Made by a program: the position numbers and the translations under genes | The notes under the pieces: model-generated | Database searches by the model: none | Told to the model about the DNA's origin: nothing | Seen by the model: the letters and a program-made list of their open reading frames with translations, nothing else | Assembly: GCA_039961735.1 (NCBI GenBank) | Contig: JABRVX010000045.1 | Location: 1 to 58,640, forward strand | Source: Fimbriimonadia bacterium | Lineage (GTDB): Bacteria; Armatimonadota; Fimbriimonadia; Fimbriimonadales; JABRVX01 | Direction: 5' to 3' | Length of the DNA: 58,640 bases | Part shown: positions 49,314-57,904 of the stretch, one piece after another | Position numbering within the stretch: position 1 is the first letter of the stretch | How the letters are laid out: every line of letters starts with the position of its first letter

Positions 49314-52300
49314 CTACTTATCCTCTTCCTTGATGCCCATGCCACTACGGATCGGATACGCGGGCTTGGCGGGCTTCACGTAGGGCTTCGTCCGCAGTTC
49401 CTCCAGCATCAGCGCGATGGCGGCATCGAGCTGTGGATCCGCACCGGTCATCAGAACAGAAGGATCGTCCCACACCTCGATGTCCGGGTCCACGCCGTGC
49501 CCCTCGATGCCCCAAGTTCCGTCCGGCTCGAAGTATCCGAACGTGGGAACGGACATGCTGCCGCCGTCAATGAACGATGGGTTGCCGCTCAGACCGACCA
49601 AGCCGCCCCACGTGCGCATCCCGATCAGCTTGCCCAGCCCCGCTTGTCGGAAGAACGCGGGGAAGGCATCGCCTCCGGAGCCGGACAGGCCGTTGATCAA
49701 CATGCACTTCGGTCCGAAGTGCGCTGGCGAAGGGGTGACCCAATCGTTGCCGTGACGACGAGCCCAGTAGCTGATTACCGGACGGTTCAGCAGCTCGATG
49801 AAGCGGTTGGGGATTTGCCCTCCGCCGTTCCAGCGCTCGTCTATGATCAGCGCGTCCTTGGTGAACTGCATGAGGAACTGGCGGTAGAGTTCGGTCTGAC
49901 CGTTCTGACCAGTGTCGGGCACGTACACGTACCCCACGCGCCCGCCCGTCTTTTCCTCCACATACTTGCGGTTGCGCTCCACCCAGTCCCGGTAGCGCAA
50001 CCCACCTTCCGATGAGGTGGGCCTCACGAGCACCTCACGAGCTTTTTCGTCCTTCGTGGGGTTCTCACTTACCGTGATGCCTATCGTCCGACCCGCTGTC
50101 CCCGCGAAAGCGGCCCACGGTGCCTTCGCGACATCCACCGGCACGCCATTGACGGCGAGCAGATAGTCACCCTCCTCGACGTCCAAGCCGTCCAACGGGC
50201 CGCGTGAGTCGGTATCCCACGGAGCTCCGCGGTAGATGCGACTTATCCGGTAGGCGCCGTTCTCTAGTGCGAAGTCCACGCCGAGCAGGCCTACTGGAAC
50301 CGAGGGGCCTCCCTCCGTATCACCGCCGCCGACGCCTGCGTGCCCGACGTTCAGCTCCGCTATCATCTCCGCAATCACGAAGTTCAGGTCCTCGCGCGAC
50401 ACGCAGTCTGGAAGCATCGCAGCGTAGCGCTCACGCTGTGCTGCCCAGTCCACGCCGTGCATCCCGGGGTCATAGAAGAACTCGCGCATGATGCGCCATG
50501 CATCGGTGAAGATCTGTTTCCACTCTTCGCGCGGCTCGATCTGCACGCTCATGCCCGCGGTCACTACTGCATCGCCAGTCGCACCGGCCGAAGCGTCCTG
50601 AATCGAAGCGCTCGCACCACGCATCACGAGGATCTTCTTCCCGTCGGCCGACAGGTCGAAGTCGTTAGCGCCGGTCGCGACGCTCTTCTCTTCTCGCTTG
50701 TCGTCGTTCAGGTCCAACAACTTGATGCCCGAGCCCTCGCCGGAGCCAGGCGTCCCGAAGCGCACGAACAACAGCGCTCCCTTGTCGTTCACGCCCAACC
50801 TACCGAACCGTCCTGGTGGGATGGGTAGCTCGATGGCCCTGCCCTCGAAGCCCTCGATATCGATCTCCACCTTTTTTGCAGCCTCTTCGGGCTTCTTGTC
50901 CTCCGGCTTCGTCTCGTCGCCTTTGGCAGGAGCCGAGCGCTTTGCCTCGACCGTGAACGAAAGCCCTTCGACGGTGGCGGTCGCCGTCAGCGTGCCGTCT
51001 TCGACCCTCCCGGAGATCGTCGCGCTTCCACCAGGCCACTCCACCGTGAGGCTAAGCTGCTTGGTGGCCTTGTCGTAGCTGCCTTCGGTGATCTGCGCCG
51101 ACTGGCCCATCGCCTCTACGGTGCCTGTCACCTTGCCATCGGGCTCTAGCTTCAGAACCATCGTGAGCGGCAAACCCTCCGGCGGGATGGGGCTGGGTCC
51201 CCTGACCGTGCCGGTCCAAGTGCCGCTGACCCCGTCATCGGTTGCCGCCTCGCTCGGGGGTTTGGGCTTGTCCTTCGCGGGCTCTTCCTTCTTGGGCTCC
51301 TCTTTCTTTACGCTCTCTTCGTCGCTCTTCAGCGGCCAGGGCCGCTTCACGTCTTTGCGAAGCGGCACGGCGAAGAGTTGCTGCGTGCCCCGATATATCC
51401 ACGTCGCACCCATGTCGTCGTAGGTCGGCCGGAACGAGCGGTTCGAGGCGAAGAACAAGAAGTCCCCCTTGCGGTCGAACACGGGCCCGGAGTCGGAGTG
51501 CATTCCCGAGGTGAGCTTGTGCCGAGCCCCCTCTTCCACGTCGTACAGCCAGATCGCGGACATCGTGGAGCGCTGCTCGGTCTTATCGTAGACGAGCCAC
51601 CGGCTATCGTGAGACCAGTTGACGGTCCCGATGGCCGCCCACGGGTCGGTGTCCACCTGCTTGACCACTCCGGTCTCGACGGTGAGGATGTAGATGGTGC
51701 CCGAGTTGTCGGCAAACGCGAGGTGCTTCGAGTCCGGTGACCATCGGTGGAAGTAGCGGTACAACTTGCCATCGTGGGTGAGCTGCTTGGTCTCGCCCTT
51801 GCCGTCCGACTCCGTGATGTACAGCTCGTACTCGCCGGTTGCATCGGAGAAATAGGATATCCAGCGACCATCGGGGCTCCAGGCCGGATCGCGCTCTGCC
51901 ACGCCGCTGCTCCGCGTAAGGTTGCGCGGCGAGCCCTCCTTCGCTGGCAGCGTCCAGATGTCTCCTCGCGCTTCGACAACCGCTCGTTTTGCCGAGGGCG
52001 ATAGGGACCAGCTCGCGATGTATCCAGCGGCATTCACGGTGCGAGGACGCAGAGTCGGGCGTGCTCCAGGAACCTGCACTCGCACCACTCGGCTCTGCCC
52101 GGTCCGCAGGTCCAGCAGGTGGATGTCGGTTCCGCTCTGGAACGCGATCTCCCCGCCTCCATCGGGACCGGGCCCCATGCTCGGCCAGCGCACGTCGAAG
52201 TCGGCGAACTTGGTCACCTGCCTACGCTCTCCCGTGCGCGTGTCATAAGACCAGATGTTCAGGCGGTGCTCGGCCCCTTGGTCGCTGAGGTAGTAGACCA

Positions 52301-52967
52301 TCCGCCCGTGCCACATGGGAAGGGTGTCCGTGCCTTCCCAGTCGGTGATGCGCTTCGCCTGCTTCGTCTTCAGGTTGAACAGCACGATGTCGGTGGCCAT
52401 GCCGCCGCGGTAGCGCTTCCAGCTCATGCGATCTGTGGAGTGCGGCGTGTAGGCGAGCCACTCCCCATCGTCGCTGAGGCTGCCGTTGGTCCCATAAGGA
52501 ATCGGCAGCGCCTCGGGCAAGCCACCCCTCTCTGAAACCTGCCAAAGCTGCGTGCTTCGGGGGTGTGGATGCATTCCGCCCGCGGCGAACAGAAGCTTGC
52601 CCTGTCGAGTCCACTGCATCGGCTGCTCGCCTGCGGGGTGATAGGTCACCCGGAAGGGGATGCCTCCTCCTATGGGAAGCGTGTAAATGTCCAGGTTGCC
52701 GTCGTAGTTCGCGCCGAACGCTATCGCCGTTCCGTCGGGACGGAACCGCGGCTGCGTCACCGAGCCTTGCGGCATCGCCACCGGCATCGCGGTGCCCCCC
52801 TCGCGAGGCACGATCCACAGGTTGTTCGCATACACGAACGCAACGTGCTTCGCGCTCACGGCGGGATATCGCAACATGCCGGGGTGCGGCTCGATGGTCT
52901 GAGCAGGACTAGGCGGTGTGCTCGGTAGTGAAAGAAGGGTGGCGAGCAACGCGGCGACGATGTGCAT
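49314..52967 (-). CDS. Tricorn-like S41 protease with beta-propellers and an inserted domain
   Basis: A 1217-residue secreted peptidase (signal peptide at residues 1-23). Residues about 30-540 are PD40-type beta-propeller repeats (LPMWHGRMVYYLSDQGAEHR, SPDSKHLAFADNSGTIYILT). A Lys/Glu/Pro-rich linker (about 545-575) leads to a 100-residue beta-barrel-like insert (about 576-674, VSGTWTGTVRGPSPIPPEG...). Then a helical C1 region, a PDZ domain (LDGLDVEEGDYLLAVNGVPV) and an S41 catalytic domain with nucleophile in NGLSGSGGDAFPAFF. Tricorn normally has about 1070 residues; the insert explains the excess. It probably degrades peptides in the periplasm. Confidence 0.92.
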   Translation of the reverse strand: MHIVAALLATLLSLPSTPPSPAQTIEPHPGMLRYPAVSAKHVAFVYANNLWIVPREGGTAMPVAMPQGSVTQPRFRPDGTAIAFGANYDGNLDIYTLPIGGGIPFRVTYHPAGEQPMQWTRQGKLLFAAGGMHPHPRSTQLWQVSERGGLPEALPIPYGTNGSLSDDGEWLAYTPHSTDRMSWKRYRGGMATDIVLFNLKTKQAKRITDWEGTDTLPMWHGRMVYYLSDQGAEHRLNIWSYDTRTGERRQVTKFADFDVRWPSMGPGPDGGGEIAFQSGTDIHLLDLRTGQSRVVRVQVPGARPTLRPRTVNAAGYIASWSLSPSAKRAVVEARGDIWTLPAKEGSPRNLTRSSGVAERDPAWSPDGRWISYFSDATGEYELYITESDGKGETKQLTHDGKLYRYFHRWSPDSKHLAFADNSGTIYILTVETGVVKQVDTDPWAAIGTVNWSHDSRWLVYDKTEQRSTMSAIWLYDVEEGARHKLTSGMHSDSGPVFDRKGDFLFFASNRSFRPTYDDMGATWIYRGTQQLFAVPLRKDVKRPWPLKSDEESVKKEEPKKEEPAKDKPKPPSEAATDDGVSGTWTGTVRGPSPIPPEGLPLTMVLKLEPDGKVTGTVEAMGQSAQITEGSYDKATKQLSLTVEWPGGSATISGRVEDGTLTATATVEGLSFTVEAKRSAPAKGDETKPEDKKPEEAAKKVEIDIEGFEGRAIELPIPPGRFGRLGVNDKGALLFVRFGTPGSGEGSGIKLLDLNDDKREEKSVATGANDFDLSADGKKILVMRGASASIQDASAGATGDAVVTAGMSVQIEPREEWKQIFTDAWRIMREFFYDPGMHGVDWAAQRERYAAMLPDCVSREDLNFVIAEMIAELNVGHAGVGGGDTEGGPSVPVGLLGVDFALENGAYRISRIYRGAPWDTDSRGPLDGLDVEEGDYLLAVNGVPVDVAKAPWAAFAGTAGRTIGITVSENPTKDEKAREVLVRPTSSEGGLRYRDWVERNRKYVEEKTGGRVGYVYVPDTGQNGQTELYRQFLMQFTKDALIIDERWNGGGQIPNRFIELLNRPVISYWARRHGNDWVTPSPAHFGPKCMLINGLSGSGGDAFPAFFRQAGLGKLIGMRTWGGLVGLSGNPSFIDGGSMSVPTFGYFEPDGTWGIEGHGVDPDIEVWDDPSVLMTGADPQLDAAIALMLEELRTKPYVKPAKPAYPIRSGMGIKEEDK

Positions 52968-53122
52968 CTTCGAACCTCCGCACCCGTGCCGTTCACGCGG
53001 CTTCGGGGATCAGCCCAGGAGATTCGCGATCCTAGGGTCCGTCCTCCTCCACGTGGCAAGGAAAGGCCTAGTCCGAAACGAAGCTAGTCCCGCGAATACC
53101 CCCAAGTTCGAGGAGGAACTCG

Positions 53123-54127
53123 ATGAGCATTGGATGCGCCGTCGTCGGCTTCGGCGGCCGATTCGCTATGGGCCTGCACCACGCCAAGCAGGTAATGGAC
53201 ACCCCCGGGCTGCACCTGGCCGCCGTGTACGACATAGACCCCGAGCGCCGAGAGATTGCCCGGCAGGAACTGCCCGAAGTTACGGTCCACGACACTTACG
53301 AGGCGGTGCTCGCCGATCCGGGTGTAGACATGGTGATCCTCGTGACCCCGCACGACACCCACGCCCCGATGTCCATAGCTGCCAGCAAGGCGGGCAAGCA
53401 CGTGCTTACCGAGAAGGTCATGTGCCTCGACGTTGCCGAGGCAGACGCAATGATCGCTGCCGCGCGCGAGGCGGGCAGAATGCTCTCCGTGTACCAGAAC
53501 CGGCGATGGGACCATGACTATCTGACCGTCCGAAAGGTGGTCTCTTCGGGCCTGCTCGGCGACGTGTTCCACGTAGACAGCTCCGTCAACGGTTGGTGGA
53601 AGCCTTCGGGCTGGCGCGGATCCCGTGCGGCAGGCGGAGGAATGCTGTACGACTGGGGAGCGCACCTCTTCGACCAGGTCGTCCAGATGAACCTGCCGTC
53701 GCTACCCACTTCCGTCTTCGCCAGCCGCGCCCATCGGGTGTGGATGGACGTGGATGTGGACACACAGAACAGCGTGATGGTGCTCTTCGACAACGGCGTC
53801 ACCGCGTGCATCGACGTCGGATGCATCAGCCGCACACAGCGGTCCCGATGGCTGGTGAGAGGGGAGAAGGGAGCACTGCACCTGCCGGATTGGGACACCG
53901 CGACCGCGCAGGTCGAGATGAACGGCGTGCTCGGGTCGCTGAAGGTCGAGATGGAGAAGGACGACTGGAACGCGCTCTACCGAAACGTGTCGGCCCACCT
54001 GAACGAGGGCACCGAGCTGCTCGTGAAGCCAGAGGAGGTGCGCATCGGCGTCGCCTGCATCGAGGCCGCTATGAAGTCCGCCGAGCGCGGCGAGTCGGTT
54101 CGCGTGGAGCTTCCCGCATTGCCTTGA
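53123..54127 (+). CDS. Gfo/Idh/MocA-family NAD(P)-dependent dehydrogenase
   Basis: A 334-residue oxidoreductase. The Rossmann start is GCAVVGFGGRFAMGLHHAKQ, followed by DIDPERREIARQE and VILVTPHDTHAPMSIAASKA. The EKP motif is EKV here (HVLTEKVMCLDVAEADA), which may alter nicotinamide contacts. The C-terminal alpha/beta domain has the usual GGGMLYDWGAHLFDQVVQMN sheet. Substrate is probably a sugar or inositol. The last codons (VELPALP) are repeated in tandem after the stop, so its 3' end has been duplicated. Confidence 0.9.
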   Translation: MSIGCAVVGFGGRFAMGLHHAKQVMDTPGLHLAAVYDIDPERREIARQELPEVTVHDTYEAVLADPGVDMVILVTPHDTHAPMSIAASKAGKHVLTEKVMCLDVAEADAMIAAAREAGRMLSVYQNRRWDHDYLTVRKVVSSGLLGDVFHVDSSVNGWWKPSGWRGSRAAGGGMLYDWGAHLFDQVVQMNLPSLPTSVFASRAHRVWMDVDVDTQNSVMVLFDNGVTACIDVGCISRTQRSRWLVRGEKGALHLPDWDTATAQVEMNGVLGSLKVEMEKDDWNALYRNVSAHLNEGTELLVKPEEVRIGVACIEAAMKSAERGESVRVELPALP

Positions 54128-54365
54128 GTCGGGGCGTTGGCGACCCAGATTGGCGATCGGATTGCTCCGATGAGACGCTGCGCATGGAGCTTCCCGCATT
54201 ACCGTGATTCGGCTCGTCGGCGAACCGGATCGGTGGCGGATTGCTCCGATGAGACGCTGCGCATGGAGCTTCCCACATTACCGTGATTCGGCTCGTCGGC
54301 GAACCGGATCGGTGGTCGGATTGCTCCGATGAGACGCTGCGCATGGAGCTTCCCGTATTGTCTTG
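54105..54365. repeat. Tandem 79-80 bp repeat seeded by the dehydrogenase 3' end
   Basis: Copies begin at 54105, 54185, 54264 and 54344, each opening with TGGAGCTTCCC, the last codons of the dehydrogenase, and containing GGATTGCTCCGATGAGACGC. The first copy is in the gene; three partly diverged copies follow the stop. This is a recent local expansion rather than a dispersed repeat. Confidence 0.85.
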
Positions 54366-54438
54366 AGGCCAAGCCGCATTCACGGGCTGGAGGGCCGGTT
54401 GCCGTAATTCCGTCGTCCTGCGGACCCGGCCCGGGTCC

Positions 54439-54725
54439 GTCATGCTGAGCCTGTCGAAGCATGACACCGATCCCCGCCTCCCTGCCGGGGCGACCCGCCA
54501 TGTTCTCCTACGCCCCCACCGTCCGCGAACCCCACCAACGGGCGTGGCGGTAGACCGTCATGCTTCGACAGGCTCAGCATGACGTTAGCTTCGACAGGCT
54601 CAGCATGACGGTACCGGGCGCGGCTGGCCTTCGCACGATTGGTCTTGCGGCCGAACGCGTATCTCGGCGAAGCACGCCCACCCACACGCCTCCATCCCGT
54701 CATGCTGAGCCTGTCGAAGCATGAC
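54439..54725. repeat. REP-like palindromic repeats on the 3' side of the GIY-YIG gene
   Basis: Copies at 54439-54465, 54557-54583 (with an attached 26-bp unit 54584-54609) and 54699-54725. Arms are GTCATGCT/AGCATGAC around the asymmetric loop GAGCCTGTCGA; the copies at 54439 and 54699 read forward and those at 54557-54609 read in reverse. Forward copies are followed by the extended block ACCGATCCCCGC. All four lie within the extended reading frame of the nuclease gene. Confidence 0.9.
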
Positions 54726-55027
54726 ACCGATCCCCGCTCCCTCTTGCTGTAGGACCTAGACAACGCGGGGAGGTCCTCCAGGCGCCCTTCAATCAGGGCC
54801 AGCTTCTTCTCCCGTCGCCAGCCCTTGATCTGTTTCTCAGCGGTGATCGCTTCCGCCATGGTCCCGAAGTGCCCCACCCACACACACTCGCACGGTCCGT
54901 ACTTCCGGGTGAACTCTCCGCCCGCACCGGCGTGGTTCGCGCCGAGCCGCACCTCGGCCTGAGCCGTGACTCCCGTGTAGAACCGGCCGTCTATGCATCT
55001 CAGGATGTACACTGCAGGTGACTTCAT
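54440..55027 (-). CDS. GIY-YIG nuclease embedded in REP-like repeats
   Basis: A 195-residue frame. Residues 1-80 are a GIY-YIG domain of the small UPF0213 type: AVYILRCIDGRFYTGVTAQA (the GIY-YIG strands, here YIL and FYTG), the Arg in EVRLGANHAGAG, and the catalytic Glu in FGTMAEAITAEKQIKGW. Such nucleases nick DNA. The rest of the frame is translated repeat sequence (SCFDRLSMTG, HAEPVEANVM), so the original stop was lost or the tail is non-functional. The ATG at 55027 lies 31 bases inside a repeat copy at 55058-55084, and the opposite-facing copy at 54699 lies just past the domain. The core may be about 95 residues. Confidence 0.82.
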   Translation of the reverse strand: MKSPAVYILRCIDGRFYTGVTAQAEVRLGANHAGAGGEFTRKYGPCECVWVGHFGTMAEAITAEKQIKGWRREKKLALIEGRLEDLPALSRSYSKRERGSVSCFDRLSMTGWRRVGGRASPRYAFGRKTNRAKASRARYRHAEPVEANVMLSLSKHDGLPPRPLVGFADGGGVGEHGGSPRQGGGDRCHASTGSA

Positions 55028-55057
55028 TGCATTTATCCGACAACGCGGCGGTAGACC

Positions 55058-55238
55058 GCCATGCTTCGACAAGCTCAGCATGACGGTACCGGGCACGGCG
55101 GTAGACCGTCATGCTTCGACAGGCTCAGCATGACGTTAGCTTCGACAGGCTCAGCATGACGTTAGCTTCGACAGGCTCAGCATGACGTTAGCTTCGACAG
55201 GCTCAGCATGACGTTAGCTTCGACAGGCTCAGCATGGC
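55058..55238. repeat. REP-like repeats on the 5' side of the GIY-YIG gene, with a tandem array
   Basis: Full copies at 55058-55084 and 55108-55134, both in reverse orientation, then four 26-base units (55135-55160, 55161-55186, 55187-55212, 55213-55238) of the form GTTAGCTTCGACAGG plus CTCAGCATGAC. The tandem units have lost one palindrome arm. There are no unique spacers, so this is not a CRISPR array. The 55028-55316 stretch holds nothing else. Confidence 0.92.
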
Positions 55239-55316
55239 GGAAACCACTGACCCTGCCTCGCCATCGGATGGAAGTGGTCTTCTCCCCGCCGGACCCGCCT
55301 CGGGCCGAGCGCCGAT

Positions 55317-55994
55317 CTAGAACTCCAGCAGATACGTTGCGCCGAAGAAGATCTCTGCTCCCTGCACGCCGCCTTGCACGCGGAAGTTCCGGTCGTGCGA
55401 GTAGCGGAGCACCCCGTTGAAGTCCTTCGCATCGTACTCGCCGATGACGCTGAACTTCGGATCGAGCTGCAGTTCACCACCGAAGATGAACTCGTCCTCG
55501 AACATGCCCGTACCTGCGCCGAAGTGAAGGCGGAAGCCGATGGCTCTGTCCTCCACGGCGCGCGGGATGGCGAAGTCCGCTGAGCCGATCACATAGTAGG
55601 AGCGAGTGATCGCGTCCGCCGCGTCTATCACTCCGACCCCGACTTCGAAGAAGTCGAAGTTGGCTGGGATGATGTTGACCTTGGCGTTCGCGACGCCTTT
55701 GTTCTTTCGGCCCTCTCGGTCAATGAAGGCACCGCCGATCTCCACGCCAGGGGTGATGCCGTAGTTCGCAGCCGGCCCGCGGATGTCCTCACCGAACGAT
55801 GTGCTGAATTGCACCTTGCCGTGCTGTGTTACGTAAGCCGTAGGAACGTTGATCAGCCCAGTGGGGCCGAAAAGCGTGTTCGAACTCGTGAGGGCCTCGC
55901 GTGAGCGTTGGACAACCTGCCCGCCGCCTACACCGGCCGCTGAGGTGGCGATCACGCATGCCGTCGCCACATGGAAGACCGTTCCCAGAATCAT
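55317..55994 (-). CDS. YjbH-like outer-membrane beta-barrel protein
   Basis: A 225-residue protein. The ATG at 55994 has GGGAGG 9 bases upstream. A signal peptide (ILGTVFHVATACVIATSAAG) is followed by NTLFGPTGLINVPTAYVTQH, characteristic of YjbH/YbjH proteins linked to exopolysaccharide, and by alternating amphipathic strands ending in GAEIFFGATYLLEF, with a terminal Phe as in outer-membrane barrels. Function inferred as outer-membrane, perhaps polysaccharide-related. Shorter than typical YjbH, so it may be only the barrel core. Confidence 0.75.
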   Translation of the reverse strand: MILGTVFHVATACVIATSAAGVGGGQVVQRSREALTSSNTLFGPTGLINVPTAYVTQHGKVQFSTSFGEDIRGPAANYGITPGVEIGGAFIDREGRKNKGVANAKVNIIPANFDFFEVGVGVIDAADAITRSYYVIGSADFAIPRAVEDRAIGFRLHFGAGTGMFEDEFIFGGELQLDPKFSVIGEYDAKDFNGVLRYSHDRNFRVQGGVQGAEIFFGATYLLEF

Positions 55995-56073
55995 TACACA
56001 CCTCCCTGTTGAGGTCGCCAGCGGCAACCGATCTGCGTTTTCGCCAGCGGACGCCCGCTATCCTGCAGCCCTA

Positions 56074-56835
56074 TTATGCATCAGCCCGAGAAAACGCCTG
56101 CCAGTGTTCGATCGAGTCGATATCGGTGCCTACCGACGCGTGCTCGGTGATAATCGCCTTCACGGGGGCGCCGAGCATCCGGCTCGCCTTTTTCTCCAGG
56201 TACCCCAGCGACAAGGTGCTCGGAGCCAGCCAGCCAATGAGCAGGCGAAGGGTCATGCCCGGTCCGAGCATGGCTGCGAGCCGCAGCGGGCTCTTGCGCG
56301 CGGCGTGGGCGGCTTCCACTCTCGCCCAGTTCTCTTCCAAGAACTGCCGGTGCAAGTAGGTGATGTTGCCGCCGGTGAAGTACCCCTCGCGGATCCGAAC
56401 CGCGGTCCTCTTGACCCCTGGGAATGCCGCCTCGCACGCCGACATCGGGATGATGGAGTAGCAGAACCATGCGCCGGACTCCACCGACTTCCGGCAGACA
56501 TCCTCCACCGCGTCTGGCGTGAGGAAGGGTATGTCCGCGGAAACGAGGAGGAAGCTGTCGCCACCCAACGCTTCGGTGCCATTTCGAATGCTCTCGAGAA
56601 TCGTTCGTCCCCCCGGGGCTATCGTGCAGCCCAGAGTCTGTGGCAGGTCACCGACTGCCACGATCCGCCCGATCGAAGGTGCCGCGCGCACGGCCTCCAG
56701 CACCCACTCGGCCATCGGGCGCCCGCGAAAGGGCAGTAGCGCCCGGCACTCCACTCCCGCTGCAGCGGCTAGGTCTGGGGGGCAGCGACCTCCAGCGAGC
56801 AAAACCGCCCCGACGGAGCCGGGTACTAAGGCCAT
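56074..56835 (-). CDS. MobA-like nucleotidyltransferase
   Basis: A 253-residue NTP-transferase fold protein. The nucleotide-binding loop is GAVLLAGGRCPPDL, with RALLPFRGRPMAEWVLEAVR next and VSADIPFLTPDAV as the metal-binding Asp motif. It differs from IspD, which has a PKQ motif, and from GlmU. The ATG at 56835 overlaps ispE by 10 bases, so the two are coupled. Its C-terminal half (LRLLIGWLAPSTLSLGYLEK) has no clear match. Substrate unknown. Confidence 0.75.
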   Translation of the reverse strand: MALVPGSVGAVLLAGGRCPPDLAAAAGVECRALLPFRGRPMAEWVLEAVRAAPSIGRIVAVGDLPQTLGCTIAPGGRTILESIRNGTEALGGDSFLLVSADIPFLTPDAVEDVCRKSVESGAWFCYSIIPMSACEAAFPGVKRTAVRIREGYFTGGNITYLHRQFLEENWARVEAAHAARKSPLRLAAMLGPGMTLRLLIGWLAPSTLSLGYLEKKASRMLGAPVKAIITEHASVGTDIDSIEHWQAFSRADA

Positions 56836-57638
56836 TCGTCCCGACGCAACGTGCGAACGGCACGGGCCCAGTAGCCCTCCGCTTCGAGCGCCTCGGCCAT
56901 CCGCCGTGCCTGCTCTTCGTCTGTGGTCAGGGCCGCAATTGCCGAGCCGCTTCCGCACAGCACGGCGCCGAGCGCGCCGCGTTGTCTCACCTCGTCCATC
57001 AGCGCATCCACTTCGGGGTACGCGCGCCGTACAACCGGCTCGAAGTCGTTAGCCAGCAGTGGAGCAAGGATCTCCGGCGAGGTGATCCCCGCCCACGCTT
57101 GCGCGAGTCGCTCCGTAGCCGCGCCCATCGTACACGCGTCTTTGTCCAATAGCCCAAACGCCTCCGGCGTAGGCACGCCGTGCGACGGCTTTGCCAGGCA
57201 GAACCATATCGGCGGCAGGTCTGGCAGCGGGGTGAGATGCTCGCCTCGTCCACGACCCCTTGCAGCGCCCCCGACCAGGAAGAAGGCCACATCGCTGCCG
57301 AGACACGCGGCGTGACGCGCGAGGCGGGTGACGGGCACGTCCAAGAGCCGGGCGCCTGCGAGTAGCGCCGCAGCGCAGTCCGAGCTTCCTCCCCCGAGGC
57401 CCGCTCGCTCAGGGATGCGCTTCTTCAGTCGAACCGACCACGGAGCTTCCGCGTCCAGCCGCCGTAGCGCGCGCGTCACCAGGTTGTCCTCGGGCAGTAC
57501 CGGCCCGCCGGAGAGGTCCACGACGAGATCGTCCCGCAGGTCTACGGCTTGGAAGATCGTATCGATTGCGTGGTATCCATCCCCTCCCAGAGGCCCGATG
57601 TCCAGCGTGAGGTTGATCTTGGCGGGGGGCTGCATCAT
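56826..57638 (-). CDS. ispE: 4-diphosphocytidyl-2-C-methyl-D-erythritol kinase
   Basis: A 270-residue GHMP kinase that phosphorylates CDP-methylerythritol in the MEP isoprenoid pathway. It starts with the family motif PPAKINLTLDIG, has the ATP-binding glycine loop PERAGLGGGSSDCAAALL (about 82-99) and the C-terminal motif CGSGSAIAALTTDE. The start overlaps the upstream stop by 1 base, so it is in an operon with the small membrane protein, and it overlaps the nucleotidyltransferase downstream. Normal length, no oddities. Confidence 0.95.
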   Translation of the reverse strand: MMQPPAKINLTLDIGPLGGDGYHAIDTIFQAVDLRDDLVVDLSGGPVLPEDNLVTRALRRLDAEAPWSVRLKKRIPERAGLGGGSSDCAAALLAGARLLDVPVTRLARHAACLGSDVAFFLVGGAARGRGRGEHLTPLPDLPPIWFCLAKPSHGVPTPEAFGLLDKDACTMGAATERLAQAWAGITSPEILAPLLANDFEPVVRRAYPEVDALMDEVRQRGALGAVLCGSGSAIAALTTDEEQARRMAEALEAEGYWARAVRTLRRDEWP

Positions 57639-57904
57639 CAGCGCATCACCTCTGCTACCACGGCGAGGGCGATCAAGGCGACTACCGCAACGCTTCGAAT
57701 CAATGCCGCGCTACCCTGGACGGCTCCCGACAAGATCAACGCGACCAGCGGAGTGCCAATCAGCGTCCACACTCCCACGGAGGCCACCCAACCTGCCGCT
57801 GCACTGCTTACCGCGTATAGCAACCCGCCCGCCAGCAGTGCCATGGTGGATGCAGTCAATCCTATCACCAAGACACCCTTGCACCAGGTCGCGTCTCTAT
57901 CCAA
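57638..57904 (-). CDS. Small membrane protein, unknown
   Basis: An 88-residue protein with three hydrophobic segments (GVLVIGLTASTMALLAGGLL, GWVASVGVWTLIGTPLVALI and AALIRSVAVVALIALAVVAE) and no recognised domain. It overlaps the TauE/SafE gene by 8 bases and ispE by 1, so it sits inside the operon. Function unknown. Confidence 0.65.
   Translation of the reverse strand: MDRDATWCKGVLVIGLTASTMALLAGGLLYAVSSAAAGWVASVGVWTLIGTPLVALILSGAVQGSAALIRSVAVVALIALAVVAEVMR

Noticed and set aside
55108-55238. CRISPR-like regular repeats
   Set aside because: The units are directly adjacent 26-base copies with no unique spacers, and the same sequence occurs as dispersed palindromes; no cas genes are present.
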